Origin: Burkholderiaceae bacterium
Lineage (GTDB): Bacteria > Pseudomonadota > Gammaproteobacteria > Burkholderiales > Burkholderiaceae_F
DNA: 58,005 bases
Direction of reading: 5' to 3'
Assembly: GCA_017646335.1 (NCBI GenBank)
Contig: JAGCMT010000111.1
Span: 1 to 58,005 of the forward strand
Part shown: positions 1 to 9,971 of the stretch, in pieces
Numbering within the stretch: position 1 is the first letter of the stretch
Layout: the number at the start of each line of letters is the position of its first letter
Position numbers and translations under genes: made by a program
The notes under the pieces: model-generated
The model's input: only the letters and a program-made list of their open reading frames with translations
Databases searched by the model: none
What the model was told of the DNA's origin: nothing

Positions 1-102
1 GCAAGGTGGTCCCACTCCTTCCCATTCCGAACAGGACAGTGAAACGCCTTAGCGCCGATGATAGTTGGTTGTATTTCCAGTGAAAGTAGGACATTGCTTG
101 GC
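1..102 (+). rRNA. rrf: 5S ribosomal RNA, 3' part
   Basis: The first ~102 bases match the body and 3' end of bacterial 5S rRNA: the loop-B/C region around CCATTCCGAACAG and a 3' end in GTAGGACATTGCTTGGC. The first ~15 nt of the gene lie outside the window. It is followed at once by a strong terminator, so it is the last gene of an rrn operon. The exact 3' end is estimated from the expected helix I. Confidence 0.9.
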
Positions 103-113
103 TTACCCCTTAG

Positions 114-147
114 AAGGCCTCAGTTTCGTAAGAAGCTGGGGCCTTTT
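114..147 (+). terminator. rrn operon terminator
   Basis: A 10-bp stem (AAGGCCTCAG with CTGGGGCCTT, one T-G pair) is followed by a short T run, 11 nt after the 5S end. Confidence 0.85.
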
Positions 148-162
148 ATTTTGATCGAAATG

Positions 163-191
163 TTTAGAAAAATAGTGTTTTCCTATAAAAT
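163..191 (+). promoter_or_regulatory. Candidate promoter of lptFG
   Basis: TTTAGA (163-168) and TAAAAT (186-191) are 17 bp apart, in the gap between the rrn terminator and lptF. The -35 match is only moderate. Confidence 0.4.
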
Positions 192-251
192 ACAGAGGTT
201 AAACTGGGGTGTCTGTTTTCTTTCAAGCCCCAATTCCAATCAAGGATAAGC

Positions 252-1367
252 ATGATTTTTAGACGCTCGCTTGTCAGCGAACTCGCCAACTCTGCCGGTG
301 CTGTATTTACGGTGATTTTCTCTATTGTGATCACCATCGGCCTCGTGCGCATTTTGGGTATGGCTGCTGGTGGTCGCATCGATACGGGTACAGTCATTGA
401 GATGGTTGTTTACGAATCCCTCGTGAACATGGCACCGTTGTTGGCTGTCTCTTTATTCATTGCCGTATTGATGACCATGACCCGTTGCTGGTTAGATAGC
501 GAAATGGTCGTTTGGTTTTCCTCCGGTGGTATCAGTTTGACCGCTTGGATTCGACCGGTCTTACGTTTTGCTATTCCGATCATTTTGTTAATCGCCACGT
601 TGAGTTTGGTGATTTCTCCGTGGGCTAAGGGTCAAAGTGAACTTAACCGCGAACTCTATACGCAGCGTGATGATGTCACTCGTCTTTCTCCCGGTCGTTT
701 TGTCGAAATTCAGAGCGGTCGTCACGTTTTCTTTATCGAAGAAGTCTCTGAAGACGGTTTATCCGTTAAGAACGTTTTCTTGACTCAAACCGCTCGCAAT
801 CAAGAAATGATTGTGGTGGCCGCTTCCGGTCGCGTCCAAGTTAATGAATTGGGTGACCGTTATATTGTTTTGGAAAACGGTCGCCGCTATGAAGGCGAAG
901 CCGGTACACCCGAATATAAAGTTACGGAATTCGGTTCCTACAGTATTCGTCTTGACGTGAAACCGGATAAGGCGATGGCAATGGCCAATACTGATACTCG
1001 CCCGTTACCTTTGCTCTGGACTGTTTATGACAACGAATCCAAGGCTGAAATTATGTGGCGTGTTTCGTGGCCTTTAGCCGCCTTGAATTTGATCATGATT
1101 GCCATCCCGTTGTCGTTTACGAATCCTCGTATGGGTCGAAGCTTCAACATGGTGATTGCGCTTTTGATTTTCGTGCTTTATTTGAATGGCATTAGCGTCG
1201 GTAAGTCGTTAATCGAACAAGGACAGTTGTCTTTGTGGCCGACCGTTCTGTTGATTAACGGCGTCTTTACTGTAATGGCGATCCTGCTCTTCTTGCGTCG
1301 AACGATTTGGCAGCGTTGGTTACCACGTTGGATGAGTTTGTATTACTGGCGTTCTCGGGAGTCTTAA
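252..1367 (+). CDS. lptF: LPS export permease LptF
   Basis: Inner-membrane subunit of the LptB2FG ABC transporter, which extracts lipopolysaccharide and passes it to LptC/LptA. The 371 residues show the family layout: three N-terminal membrane segments (about 13-35, 55-80, 100-125), a periplasmic beta-jellyroll region (about 126-270) and three C-terminal segments ending near residue 348. Length is normal. The start is ATG 252 with AAGGA at 242-246. lptG follows one base after the stop, so the two are co-transcribed and probably translationally coupled. LptB, the ATPase, is not in the window. Confidence 0.93.
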   Translation: MIFRRSLVSELANSAGAVFTVIFSIVITIGLVRILGMAAGGRIDTGTVIEMVVYESLVNMAPLLAVSLFIAVLMTMTRCWLDSEMVVWFSSGGISLTAWIRPVLRFAIPIILLIATLSLVISPWAKGQSELNRELYTQRDDVTRLSPGRFVEIQSGRHVFFIEEVSEDGLSVKNVFLTQTARNQEMIVVAASGRVQVNELGDRYIVLENGRRYEGEAGTPEYKVTEFGSYSIRLDVKPDKAMAMANTDTRPLPLLWTVYDNESKAEIMWRVSWPLAALNLIMIAIPLSFTNPRMGRSFNMVIALLIFVLYLNGISVGKSLIEQGQLSLWPTVLLINGVFTVMAILLFLRRTIWQRWLPRWMSLYYWRSRES

Positions 1368-1368
1368 T

Positions 1369-2496
1369 ATGAATGTGATTACCCGACAATTGACCAAAGA
1401 GATTTTGTTAACGACCGGTTTCGTGCTGTTGGCCTTGGTCGGCCTCTTCATGTTCTTCGAGTTGATGAGTCAAATCGGCCGAATCGGTTCTCGATATACG
1501 CTTTGGCAAGCGCTCGTCATTACGTTTATGGCCGTGCCGATGCGTGTCTATGAAATCATGCCGATTGCTGCATTGCTTGGCGCCGTCTTTGTGATGAGCC
1601 GTTGGGCTGCAAGTTCGGAGTTCACGATTTTACGCGTGGCCGGTCTTAGCCCGGTTCGCTTGGCCAGCATGTTGATGGTTCCCGGCTTGATTTTGGTCTT
1701 TTTGACTTACGGTTTCGGTGAATTCATTGCACCGCCTGCAGACCAATTCTCTCGCGAGTACAAGGCTCAATTGTTAAAGCGTAAGCTGTCTGCTCGCGGC
1801 TATAGCTCCGGTACTTGGGTCCGAGAGGTCATTCAAAAAGATGGCGCAAGCTCCGAAATTCGTTATATCAATATTTCGAATTATCGTCCGGGTGGCGAAG
1901 CGTTCAATTGGCGAGTTTTTGATTTTGACAATCAACATCTCTCGCGTGTGCTGACCGCTCCGTCGGCTCGCTTCGTTGAGAATCAAGGTTGGTTGCTCTC
2001 GAAGGCTATTAACACGCAATTGCCGACGATGAGCGATATGAAGCAAGAACCCATCATGGAAACAGTGAAGGTGACGCCGCCTGTGAGCATGATGCTTAAG
2101 ACCCAAATTGGTCCGAACATCTTTGCCATCATGATGCTCAAACCGGAAAATATGTCTATGTCCGGTTTATACCAATACATTGCTCATTTGAAACAAAGTA
2201 AGCAAGAAACCGGTCGCTATGATATTGCGCTATGGAATAAAGCGTTCTATCCGATCGCCATTTTGGTAATGATTGCTCTGTCGATGCCGTTCGCTTATAT
2301 GAATACGCGATCCGGCGGGATGAGTATCAAGATCTTCTCGGGTGTGATGTTGGGTCTCGGCTTCTATACGGTCAACAATTTGTTCTCGTATGTCGGGATG
2401 CTCAATACCTGGCCGCCATTGGTTGTCGCTTTGTTGCCATCCACAATTATGTTATTAATTGCGATGGTAGCCATGTGGTATGTAGAAAAACGCTAA
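1369..2496 (+). CDS. lptG: LPS export permease LptG
   Basis: Partner of LptF in the LptB2FG lipopolysaccharide extractor. It has 375 residues with the same plan: N-terminal membrane segments (about 12-35, 55-80, 98-120), a periplasmic domain rich in beta strands, and three C-terminal segments (about 285-370). The opening segment of hydrophobic residues followed by FFELMSQIGRIG is typical of the family. The gene begins one base after the lptF stop and ends just before a perfect 11-bp terminator, so lptF-lptG form a two-gene operon. Confidence 0.93.
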   Translation: MNVITRQLTKEILLTTGFVLLALVGLFMFFELMSQIGRIGSRYTLWQALVITFMAVPMRVYEIMPIAALLGAVFVMSRWAASSEFTILRVAGLSPVRLASMLMVPGLILVFLTYGFGEFIAPPADQFSREYKAQLLKRKLSARGYSSGTWVREVIQKDGASSEIRYINISNYRPGGEAFNWRVFDFDNQHLSRVLTAPSARFVENQGWLLSKAINTQLPTMSDMKQEPIMETVKVTPPVSMMLKTQIGPNIFAIMMLKPENMSMSGLYQYIAHLKQSKQETGRYDIALWNKAFYPIAILVMIALSMPFAYMNTRSGGMSIKIFSGVMLGLGFYTVNNLFSYVGMLNTWPPLVVALLPSTIMLLIAMVAMWYVEKR

Positions 2497-2504
2497 TTTC
2501 TCCT

Positions 2505-2535
2505 AAGGGGTGATCGATTGATCACCCCTTTTTTT
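2505..2535 (+). terminator. lptFG terminator
   Basis: Perfect 11-bp stem AAGGGGTGATC / GATCACCCCTT with a GATT loop and a run of seven T. Confidence 0.9.
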
Positions 2536-2552
2536 GACGTTCGGAATCGGTT

Positions 2553-3308
2553 ATGTTTGATGTCTCTTTAATAAGTTTTAGCCCTACCGGCAGTACCTTT
2601 CGTGTAGCGCAAACCATTGCAAACGAATGGGGAAAGCGCCATCAGCATATAGATCTTACCTTGAGCAATCTCACGCAAACGGTTTGTCAAAGCCCGTTAG
2701 CGGTTATAGCTATGCCCGTTTATGCGGGCCGAGTGCCAACAGTTGCTATCGAGCGGTTGCGCGAGATTTCGTCTCGTGGAGCAAAGGCGGTCACGGTCGT
2801 TGTCTATGGAAATCGTGCTTATGAAGATGCTCTTCTTGAATTGAATGACGAAGTCGAAGATCTTGGATTTGAGATTGTTGGCAGTGCGGCAATTGTCGCT
2901 CAACATAGTGTGGTGTCGGCTTTAGCCAACGGTCGGCCGAACGAAGCAGACAATGAGTCGATTCGACACTTTGCGCATTCCGTAGTGACCAAACTTTCTC
3001 AAAACGAAAAAGCATCCATCTCCGTTCCCGGCAATCGTCCTTATCGTGAAGGCATGAAGGCTCCTTTAACACCGATGGTGACAGAGCAATGTTTAGGGTG
3101 TCGAGCATGCGTAACGCAATGCCCGACTCAGGCAATCTCGATGATTGATCCTAAGGTGACGGATCTTTCAAAATGCATTCTCTGCATGCGTTGTGTAGTC
3201 ACTTGTCCGATGCGAGCACGAGTTTTACCCGAGCCTTTCATGGAGGTAATGCAATTAAAGTTGAGCGCTTTTGTTAGTGTGCATCGGGAAAACGAATTTT
3301 TCATTTAA
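2553..3308 (+). CDS. Flavodoxin-like protein with two [4Fe-4S] ferredoxin motifs
   Basis: A 251-residue soluble electron carrier of the EFR1-like type. Residues 1-150 resemble a flavodoxin fold: FSPTGSTFRVAQ near the start is a phosphate-loop-like FMN site, and PVYAGRVP is the second loop. Residues 180-220 carry two complete CxxCxxCxxxCP clusters (CLGCRACVTQCP and CILCMRCVVTCP), enough for two [4Fe-4S] centres. It probably shuttles electrons between a low-potential donor and an unknown acceptor in an anaerobe-type metabolism. The gene stands alone behind the lptG terminator, so context does not name a partner. The protein class is clear; its physiological role is not. Confidence 0.8.
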   Translation: MFDVSLISFSPTGSTFRVAQTIANEWGKRHQHIDLTLSNLTQTVCQSPLAVIAMPVYAGRVPTVAIERLREISSRGAKAVTVVVYGNRAYEDALLELNDEVEDLGFEIVGSAAIVAQHSVVSALANGRPNEADNESIRHFAHSVVTKLSQNEKASISVPGNRPYREGMKAPLTPMVTEQCLGCRACVTQCPTQAISMIDPKVTDLSKCILCMRCVVTCPMRARVLPEPFMEVMQLKLSAFVSVHRENEFFI

Positions 3309-3315
3309 TGTGAAC

Positions 3316-3340
3316 GGGCCGCAGAGCGGCCCAAATCGTT
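3316..3340. terminator. Hairpin between convergent genes
   Basis: GGGCCGC-AGA-GCGGCCC lies between the ferredoxin gene and the uvrA stop. The T tract is weak on either strand, so its terminator function is likely but not certain. Confidence 0.5.
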
Positions 3341-6300
3341 ATTGGTTTTTGGTTCGTCGGTCGTGCTCTTTTTTGAATGCTTTTAGCGCTCGGGCGGTAT
3401 GGGTCTTTTTCCGAAGAATTTCATTTGGCATACCGCAGGCCACGACGTGTCCGCCTTGATCACCGCCTTCGGGTCCCATATCGATAATCCAATCGGCTTG
3501 CGCCATCACATCCTGGTTATGTTCGATCACGATGACGGTGTTGCCGGCATCCACCAATCGATGCAAAACGGCAATCAGCTTTTCGACGTCTGCCATGTGT
3601 AAACCCACGGTCGGCTCGTCCAAGATGTAGAGCGTTTTTGGCGCACGATAACCGCGACGTGTGACATCATCTCGAGCTTTGATCAACTCGGTGACCAATT
3701 TGATGCGTTGCGCTTCGCCGCCCGATAACGTCGGGGAGGGCTGTCCTAGGCTTAAATAGCCTAATCCGACATCTTGCATTAAACGAAGAGCATGAGCGAT
3801 TGAGGTCTGCGTTTCAAAGAAGCTAACGGCCTCATCGATATCCATTGCCAAAGCATCTCCGATGGACTTGCCCTTCCAAAGCACTTCCAACGTTTCGTCA
3901 TTAAAGCGTTTGCCACCGCAGACTTCACAGGGGACTTTGACATCGGGCAAGAAACTCATTTCGATAGTGCGCATCCCTTGACCTTCGCAAGCCTCACATC
4001 GACCTCCCTTGGTATTGAATGAAAAGCGGGAGATACCGTAGCCTCGAGCTTGCGCTTCGTTCGTGCCGGAATAGAGCCGACGCATTGCATCCATAAAACC
4101 TACATAAGTAGCCGGACAAGAGCGTGGCGTCTTGCCGATCGGTGTTTGATCGACTTCTAAAACACGGTTAATCGCTTCTGCACCGGCAATACGTTGGCAC
4201 AATGGCCCTTCGTAAGGAGCTTTCTTGGCAATCATTTCACTGAGCGCCGGCAGTAAAACACCGCGCGCGAAACTGCTCTTGCCGGAACCGGATACGCCCG
4301 TTAGAACCGTTAAACGATCAATCGGGATCGCAATCTTGTCTTCACAAAGATTGTTTAAACGAGGCTCGATAACCTCGATCCATTGCGTCGATTCATCAAT
4401 CGGACGCTTGGCTTTAAAGGTATGAGCAATCGGTGTCTTCAGATAACGACCGGTGATGGATTGCGGATTGTCGGCCAATTCATCGACCGTACCCTTAGCG
4501 ATGATTTGACCGCCTCGAACGCCGGCTCCGGGACCGACGTCAATAACGCAATCGGCCTGGCGAATCGTGTCTTCATCATGCTCGACAACAATCAAGGTGT
4601 TGCCCTTATCAACGAGTTTGGAAAGCGAGTCCAAAAGCAGTTGATTGTCTCGAGGATGCAGCCCGATGGTCGGTTCATCCAAGATGTAGCAAACGCCTTG
4701 CAAATTGGATCCCAATTGGGAGGCCAAGCGAATTCGTTGGGCTTCGCCACCCGAGAGCGTTGGGGAGGAGCGATCAAGGGAAAGATAACCCAAGCCCACT
4801 TCCTCCAAAAAAGACAAACGAAGACGAATCTCGATCAATGCATCGTTAGCAATTTCCGCTTCTCGTCCGCTCAAGCGAATCTTTTCAAAGAAACGTTTGG
4901 CCTCGGAGACGGTCATTTGGGTCATTTCGGCAATTGACAGACCGGCAAATCGAACGAATCGAGCGGTGGGATTGAGGCGAGCACCGTGACAACTCGGACA
5001 GGGTTTCGCTTGAGCATCTTGCCATTGGCGTTCTTCACCGCTGGCGTTTTCATCAAAGCCCTCAATGATTTGACCGGTGCCGAAACAGGTCGGACACCAA
5101 CCCATGGAAGAGTTGTACGAAAATAGTCGCGGATCCAATTCCGGGAAGCTCGTGCCACAACACGGGCAAGAACGGTGGGTTGAGAAAATGGTTTCGCTTG
5201 AACTATCCAATTCGACAACCGATACCAAACCTTTACCGATGGTGAGAGCTTCTTGAAGGACCAACTTAAGTGCCTTTTCATCGGCAACATCAACCGTCAA
5301 CGAACGAATCGGCAATTCGATCGTGTGGTCTTTGTAGCGTGCTAACTTGGGGAATTTTTCCGTCGAGACGTGTTTGCCGTCAACACGAAGTTCCGTATAA
5401 CCCTTCTTCAATGCCCATTTGGCGAGGTCGTTGTAAATCCCTTTTCGACGAACGACCAAAGGCGCCAACACTTCGATGCCGTGACCTTTATAACGGGTTA
5501 CCACATCGGCCAAAATCTCCTCAAAGGTTTTGGGTGTGACTTCAACGTTGCACGTCGGGCAGTATTGTTTGCCAAGCTTGACATAAAGCAGGCGCAAGAA
5601 GTGATAAAGCTCTGTCATGGTGGCGACCGTTGACTTGCGACCACCTCGACTGGTGCGTTGTTCAATGGCTACGGTCGGAGCGATACCGGCGATGCTATCC
5701 ACATGCGGTTTGGCTGCCGGTTGGACGATGCTTCGAGCATAGGCATTGAGGCTTTCCAAATAGCGGCGTTGCCCCTCTTTAAAGACAATATCAAAAGCGA
5801 GGGTCGATTTGCCGGAGCCCGATACACCGGTGATGACCGTAAAAGCATCGTGCGGGATGTCGACGGTGACATTTTTGAGATTGTGTTCCTTGGCACCTTG
5901 GATACGAATCGCATCGAAGTTTTGTCGTTCGGTAACATTCGGCGCTGTGCATGCCATTGTGAAGTAGCCGCTGGAATTTTTAGCAGCGAGCGTTTCACGA
6001 TACGTACGAAGTGCTTTGGCCGTGTAAGAAACATCGTTATCCAATAAAACGTCCAACGGACCGGCTTCGACGATTTGCCCGCCGTTTTCGCCCCCATCCG
6101 GACCCAAATCAATCACCCAATCGGCACTGTTGATCACATCCAAGTTGTGTTCGATGACAATGACCGAATGCCCTCGGTTTACAAGCTCTTGTAAGGAGGT
6201 CATCAGTTTGGCAATGTCATAGAAGTGCAAACCGGTGGTCGGTTCGTCAAAAACGAACAGATCGCCTTGTTCACTCGTTTTTTTCTTCTCAGCTAAGTAG

Positions 6301-8891
6301 CCTGCAATTTTTAATCGTTGAGCTTCACCGCCCGACAGTGTCGGCACCGGTTGACCCAAGCGCAAATAGTCCAGCCCCACCCTTTGAAGCGGTTCGAGCT
6401 TTTGAAGGACGGCTTTGTCATGTTTGAAGAACTCACAAGCTTGAGAAACGCTCAGATCCAAAACTTGAGCAATGTTGAGACTTTGATCGCCTCGTTCGAG
6501 AGTCACTTCCAAGATTTCTGGGCGATAGCGTGTCCCGTTACACTCCGTACAGCGTAAGTAAACATCGGAGAGGAACTGCATCTCGATGTGCTCAAAACCG
6601 TTACCTCCGCACACGGGGCAGCGACCGTCACCGGAATTAAAGCTAAAGGTCCCCGGTTTGTATTCACGAGCCTTGGCAGTGTCGGTTTGAGCAAAGAGTG
6701 CACGAATGGCGTCGAACGCGCCCACGTAACTGGCCGGATTGGAGCGAGTCGTTTTGCCGATAGGGGACTGATCAACGAAATAAAGTTCATTGATAAGGTT
6801 CTCACCGATGAGGGCGGCATGGGAGCCGGCTGCCTCGGTAGGTTTGCCTTTGGCTTTGAGAAGCGCGGGAACAAGAACGTTTTCAATCAAAGTCGATTTG
6901 CCCGAACCCGATACACCGGTGACGACCGTCATGGCGTGCAAGGGGAATGTCACGTCAATGTTTTTGAGGTTATGAGCCTTGACTCCCTTTAAATGCAGGC
7001 ATGGGTGATTTGCACCGATGGGGCGAGCTTGGCTCATGGCATCGATGCGTTCACGCCCGGAGAGGTAACGAGCCGTGAGCGTATCAGCCTTCATTAGGTC
7101 GGCGGGCGTACCGGAAAAGACGATTTCACCGCCCTTTTCGCCGGGGCCCGGGCCCATATCAAAAATGTGGTCGGCAGCAAGCATGACCTGAGGATCGTGT
7201 TCGACGACCACAAGCGTGTTGCCGGCATTACGAAGGCGTTGCATGACCGCATTGATTCGATCCATGTCGCGAGGGTGAAGACCAATCGACGGTTCATCCA
7301 GTACGAAAAGGGTATTGACCAACGACGTTCCTAAAGCGGTCGTGAGATTGACACGTTGGACTTCGCCGCCGGATAACGTACGACTTTGTCGATCAAGCGT
7401 GAGATAACCGACACCCACATCCACCAAATAACGCATACGCGTTAGCATCTCTTCAATGACAACACAGGCTGCTTGATCAAGCGTTTCTTGTTGTTTGATG
7501 GTTTCAAAAAAGCGTAAAAGACGTTCAAGCGGAAGGCGCATCAAGTCATAAAGGTTCAATCCGGGCAAGCCGTTGAGAACTTCATCGCTAAAGGTTGCAA
7601 CGGGAGAACGGTGACGAACGAAATTTAAACCCTCAGTGGCAACGCGTGCGGCCTCGGCTGTGCCGACACGCCATAAAAGCCATTCGGGTTTTAAACGGGC
7701 GCCTTGGCAGTCGGGGCATTCTTGATAGTTACGATATCGAGAAAGCAAGACGCGTACATGCATCTTGTAGGCTTTGGTTTCCAACCATTGGAAAAAATGC
7801 TCCACGCCATACCACTGTGTTCGCCACTTTCCTTTCCAACCGGGCTCACCATGGATAACCCAATCTTTTTCTTCTTGGGTGAGATCTCGATACGGTACGT
7901 CCAAGCGAATGCCGTCTCGAGCGGCATAGCGCTTCATATCGGCAAGGCAATCTTGATTGGTGGCCGTGTTCCAAGGTTTGACGGCACCTTGCAATAAAGA
8001 AAGTGACTCATCGGGGATGACCAAGGAATAATCCACACCGATAACGCGACCAAAGCCACGGCAAGTTTCGCAAGCACCCAAAGGGGAGTTGAAGCTGAAA
8101 CTGGAGTCCGTGGGTTTACTGTAATGCGTGCCACATTGAGGGCAAGCCAAGCGTTCGGTAAATCGCCATTCGAGCTCTTCGGAAGAGGTTTGTGCAAAAA
8201 CGGTCAAAGACCCTTTACCAAAGCGCAATGCGGTTTCGATGGCTTCAATGCCTCGAGCTTTGTCGCATCGAGAGTGGCGGAATCGGTCGGCTACAACCCA
8301 AAGAGAGGTTTCTTTTTTACGACCGATCTTTTGCGTCGTTTCTCGATGAATCTTCGTGAACCCTTGAGCTGCTAACGATTGCGTTACTTCTTCAACGGTC
8401 ATGGTCGAGGGCACGGTAATCATAAACGTGACAAAAAGGCGAGGATCATCACTTTGTTGTGCACGTTGCCCGAGTTTGGACCAAATGGAGGCGGGGGTAT
8501 CGTTTTCAATCAGTTCGCCACAGCACTCACAGTACAGTTTGGCTTGTTGAGCAAAAAAGAGTTTGAGGTGGTCATTGAGTTCGGTCATCGTCCCTACCGT
8601 TGATCGGGAGGTTCGGACCGGATTGGTTTGGTCGATTGCGATGGCCGGCGGTACACCCTCGATGCGATCGACCTGAGGGCGATCCATACGGTCGAGGAAT
8701 TGACGAGCATAAGGGCTGAAGGTCTCGACATAACGACGTTGACCTTCTGCATAGAGCGTATCGAAAACTAAAGAGCTTTTCCCGGAGCCGGAAACGCCGG
8801 TGACGACGGAAATCTTTCCCGTCTCAAATTCGACATCGAGATTTTTTAAATTGTTTTGCTGGGCACCAAAAATTCGAATGTTTTTATCCAC
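3339..8891 (-). CDS. uvrA: Double-length excinuclease UvrA (two UvrA units in one chain)
   Basis: UvrA is the DNA-damage sensor of nucleotide excision repair; it normally has about 940 residues and works as a homodimer. This protein has 1850 residues and contains two UvrA units in tandem. Unit 1 (about 1-985) has Walker A GVSGSGKS at 32-39, a CxxC zinc module, signature LSGGEVQRV near 507, a second Walker A near 660, a second zinc module and signature LSGGEAQRL near 852. Unit 2 (about 990-1850) repeats the series, with Walker A near 1024 and 1537 and signatures near 1377 and 1724. All four ATPase sites look intact. The UvrB-binding region is well conserved in unit 2 but strongly diverged in unit 1. 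The start is GTG at 8891 with a weak ribosome site. I see no frameshift or internal stop. Confidence 0.93.
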   Translation of the reverse strand: MDKNIRIFGAQQNNLKNLDVEFETGKISVVTGVSGSGKSSLVFDTLYAEGQRRYVETFSPYARQFLDRMDRPQVDRIEGVPPAIAIDQTNPVRTSRSTVGTMTELNDHLKLFFAQQAKLYCECCGELIENDTPASIWSKLGQRAQQSDDPRLFVTFMITVPSTMTVEEVTQSLAAQGFTKIHRETTQKIGRKKETSLWVVADRFRHSRCDKARGIEAIETALRFGKGSLTVFAQTSSEELEWRFTERLACPQCGTHYSKPTDSSFSFNSPLGACETCRGFGRVIGVDYSLVIPDESLSLLQGAVKPWNTATNQDCLADMKRYAARDGIRLDVPYRDLTQEEKDWVIHGEPGWKGKWRTQWYGVEHFFQWLETKAYKMHVRVLLSRYRNYQECPDCQGARLKPEWLLWRVGTAEAARVATEGLNFVRHRSPVATFSDEVLNGLPGLNLYDLMRLPLERLLRFFETIKQQETLDQAACVVIEEMLTRMRYLVDVGVGYLTLDRQSRTLSGGEVQRVNLTTALGTSLVNTLFVLDEPSIGLHPRDMDRINAVMQRLRNAGNTLVVVEHDPQVMLAADHIFDMGPGPGEKGGEIVFSGTPADLMKADTLTARYLSGRERIDAMSQARPIGANHPCLHLKGVKAHNLKNIDVTFPLHAMTVVTGVSGSGKSTLIENVLVPALLKAKGKPTEAAGSHAALIGENLINELYFVDQSPIGKTTRSNPASYVGAFDAIRALFAQTDTAKAREYKPGTFSFNSGDGRCPVCGGNGFEHIEMQFLSDVYLRCTECNGTRYRPEILEVTLERGDQSLNIAQVLDLSVSQACEFFKHDKAVLQKLEPLQRVGLDYLRLGQPVPTLSGGEAQRLKIAGYLAEKKKTSEQGDLFVFDEPTTGLHFYDIAKLMTSLQELVNRGHSVIVIEHNLDVINSADWVIDLGPDGGENGGQIVEAGPLDVLLDNDVSYTAKALRTYRETLAAKNSSGYFTMACTAPNVTERQNFDAIRIQGAKEHNLKNVTVDIPHDAFTVITGVSGSGKSTLAFDIVFKEGQRRYLESLNAYARSIVQPAAKPHVDSIAGIAPTVAIEQRTSRGGRKSTVATMTELYHFLRLLYVKLGKQYCPTCNVEVTPKTFEEILADVVTRYKGHGIEVLAPLVVRRKGIYNDLAKWALKKGYTELRVDGKHVSTEKFPKLARYKDHTIELPIRSLTVDVADEKALKLVLQEALTIGKGLVSVVELDSSSETIFSTHRSCPCCGTSFPELDPRLFSYNSSMGWCPTCFGTGQIIEGFDENASGEERQWQDAQAKPCPSCHGARLNPTARFVRFAGLSIAEMTQMTVSEAKRFFEKIRLSGREAEIANDALIEIRLRLSFLEEVGLGYLSLDRSSPTLSGGEAQRIRLASQLGSNLQGVCYILDEPTIGLHPRDNQLLLDSLSKLVDKGNTLIVVEHDEDTIRQADCVIDVGPGAGVRGGQIIAKGTVDELADNPQSITGRYLKTPIAHTFKAKRPIDESTQWIEVIEPRLNNLCEDKIAIPIDRLTVLTGVSGSGKSSFARGVLLPALSEMIAKKAPYEGPLCQRIAGAEAINRVLEVDQTPIGKTPRSCPATYVGFMDAMRRLYSGTNEAQARGYGISRFSFNTKGGRCEACEGQGMRTIEMSFLPDVKVPCEVCGGKRFNDETLEVLWKGKSIGDALAMDIDEAVSFFETQTSIAHALRLMQDVGLGYLSLGQPSPTLSGGEAQRIKLVTELIKARDDVTRRGYRAPKTLYILDEPTVGLHMADVEKLIAVLHRLVDAGNTVIVIEHNQDVMAQADWIIDMGPEGGDQGGHVVACGMPNEILRKKTHTARALKAFKKEHDRRTKNQ

Positions 8892-8967
8892 GGCCGTTGT
8901 GCTCTCAAAATGACGTTATGACAGATTGATTTTAACGACCCAAGCGCCATTACGCGGTGAATTTTTT

Positions 8968-9885
8968 CTATCGCTTCGATAGTTGTTTTTTGACCATTCG
9001 AGCTTCGGCAATCAACACAAAAGACAGGCCGATCAAAATGAAGCAAAGGCCCGTGAATGCCATCCAGGTCACGGGTTCGCCAGCCACCAAAATGGCCATG
9101 AAAAAGGCCGTGACCGGTTCGATTAAGGACATCGCTACGCCGGTTGTGGCAGAGATTTTTGTGAGTGCAAAACTGTAGAGCAAGTAGGCAAAGCCGGTCA
9201 CAACCAAGCCCAGATAGCTCACGACCATACAATCGGTAACGGTGACCTCGCTAGGTAAACCGGAAAAAATCAAGGCCAAGGGAAGAGCCATCAAGGCGGC
9301 TGCTGAGAACGTACTCGAGGTGACCACCAAGGGCGACAGAGACTGAACGAGCTTGGCGCTACAAATCGTATAAGCCGCGTAAAAAAGACCGGCGAACAGA
9401 CAGGCTAATAAACCAATGGGATCGATTTGCCAGGAACTGGCTTGCGCTACGACCATCAACACGCCGCCCGAAGTGGCAAACAAAGTTCCGATCCACCAAA
9501 TCGGAGCCGGAATGCGGCGATTTAAAAAGATATCCAAAATGCCGGCCCAAATCGGAGCGGAGCCGATCATGGTGGCAGCGCCCACGGCGATCCCGGTGGC
9601 TTTGACACCGAAAAAGAAACCGAAATTGAATGTAACGATGAAAAAACTGGTGAGCAAAATCAAGCACAGATGCTTGCTCATCAAATCCAGGGAGTTACGT
9701 AAAAGGGCGCGGTGAGAGACATACAAAATGGATAAGAAAAAAAGGCTTGCGACGCTAAGGCGTAACGCGGCAACCCATAACGGGGGGATGTTACCCACGA
9801 TGAGGCTTTGGGCAACACCGGCGGTTCCCCAAAAAATAGCGGCTGTCGCCGCTAATGCAATGCCGAGAAAGACGTTAGTACGCAT
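8968..9885 (-). CDS. EamA/DMT-family transporter
   Basis: 305-residue inner-membrane protein of the drug/metabolite transporter superfamily, with two EamA repeats of about five membrane segments each. The first repeat begins with AATAAIFWGTAGVAQ, and the second repeat ends with PVTAFFMAILVAGEPV near residue 270, a typical EamA ending. Such proteins usually export metabolites or amino acids. The substrate cannot be read from the sequence. It lies between uvrA and an M20 amidohydrolase on the same strand, with short gaps. Co-transcription with the amidohydrolase is possible but not shown. Confidence 0.82.
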   Translation of the reverse strand: MRTNVFLGIALAATAAIFWGTAGVAQSLIVGNIPPLWVAALRLSVASLFFLSILYVSHRALLRNSLDLMSKHLCLILLTSFFIVTFNFGFFFGVKATGIAVGAATMIGSAPIWAGILDIFLNRRIPAPIWWIGTLFATSGGVLMVVAQASSWQIDPIGLLACLFAGLFYAAYTICSAKLVQSLSPLVVTSSTFSAAALMALPLALIFSGLPSEVTVTDCMVVSYLGLVVTGFAYLLYSFALTKISATTGVAMSLIEPVTAFFMAILVAGEPVTWMAFTGLCFILIGLSFVLIAEARMVKKQLSKR

Positions 9886-9971
9886 AAACTCTTATCCAAT
9901 AATGGAGGCGAGTGTATACCCAAAGCGTGCGGAACGCCTTTCTCGTAATCCCTAGAGTTAACCTATGTACG

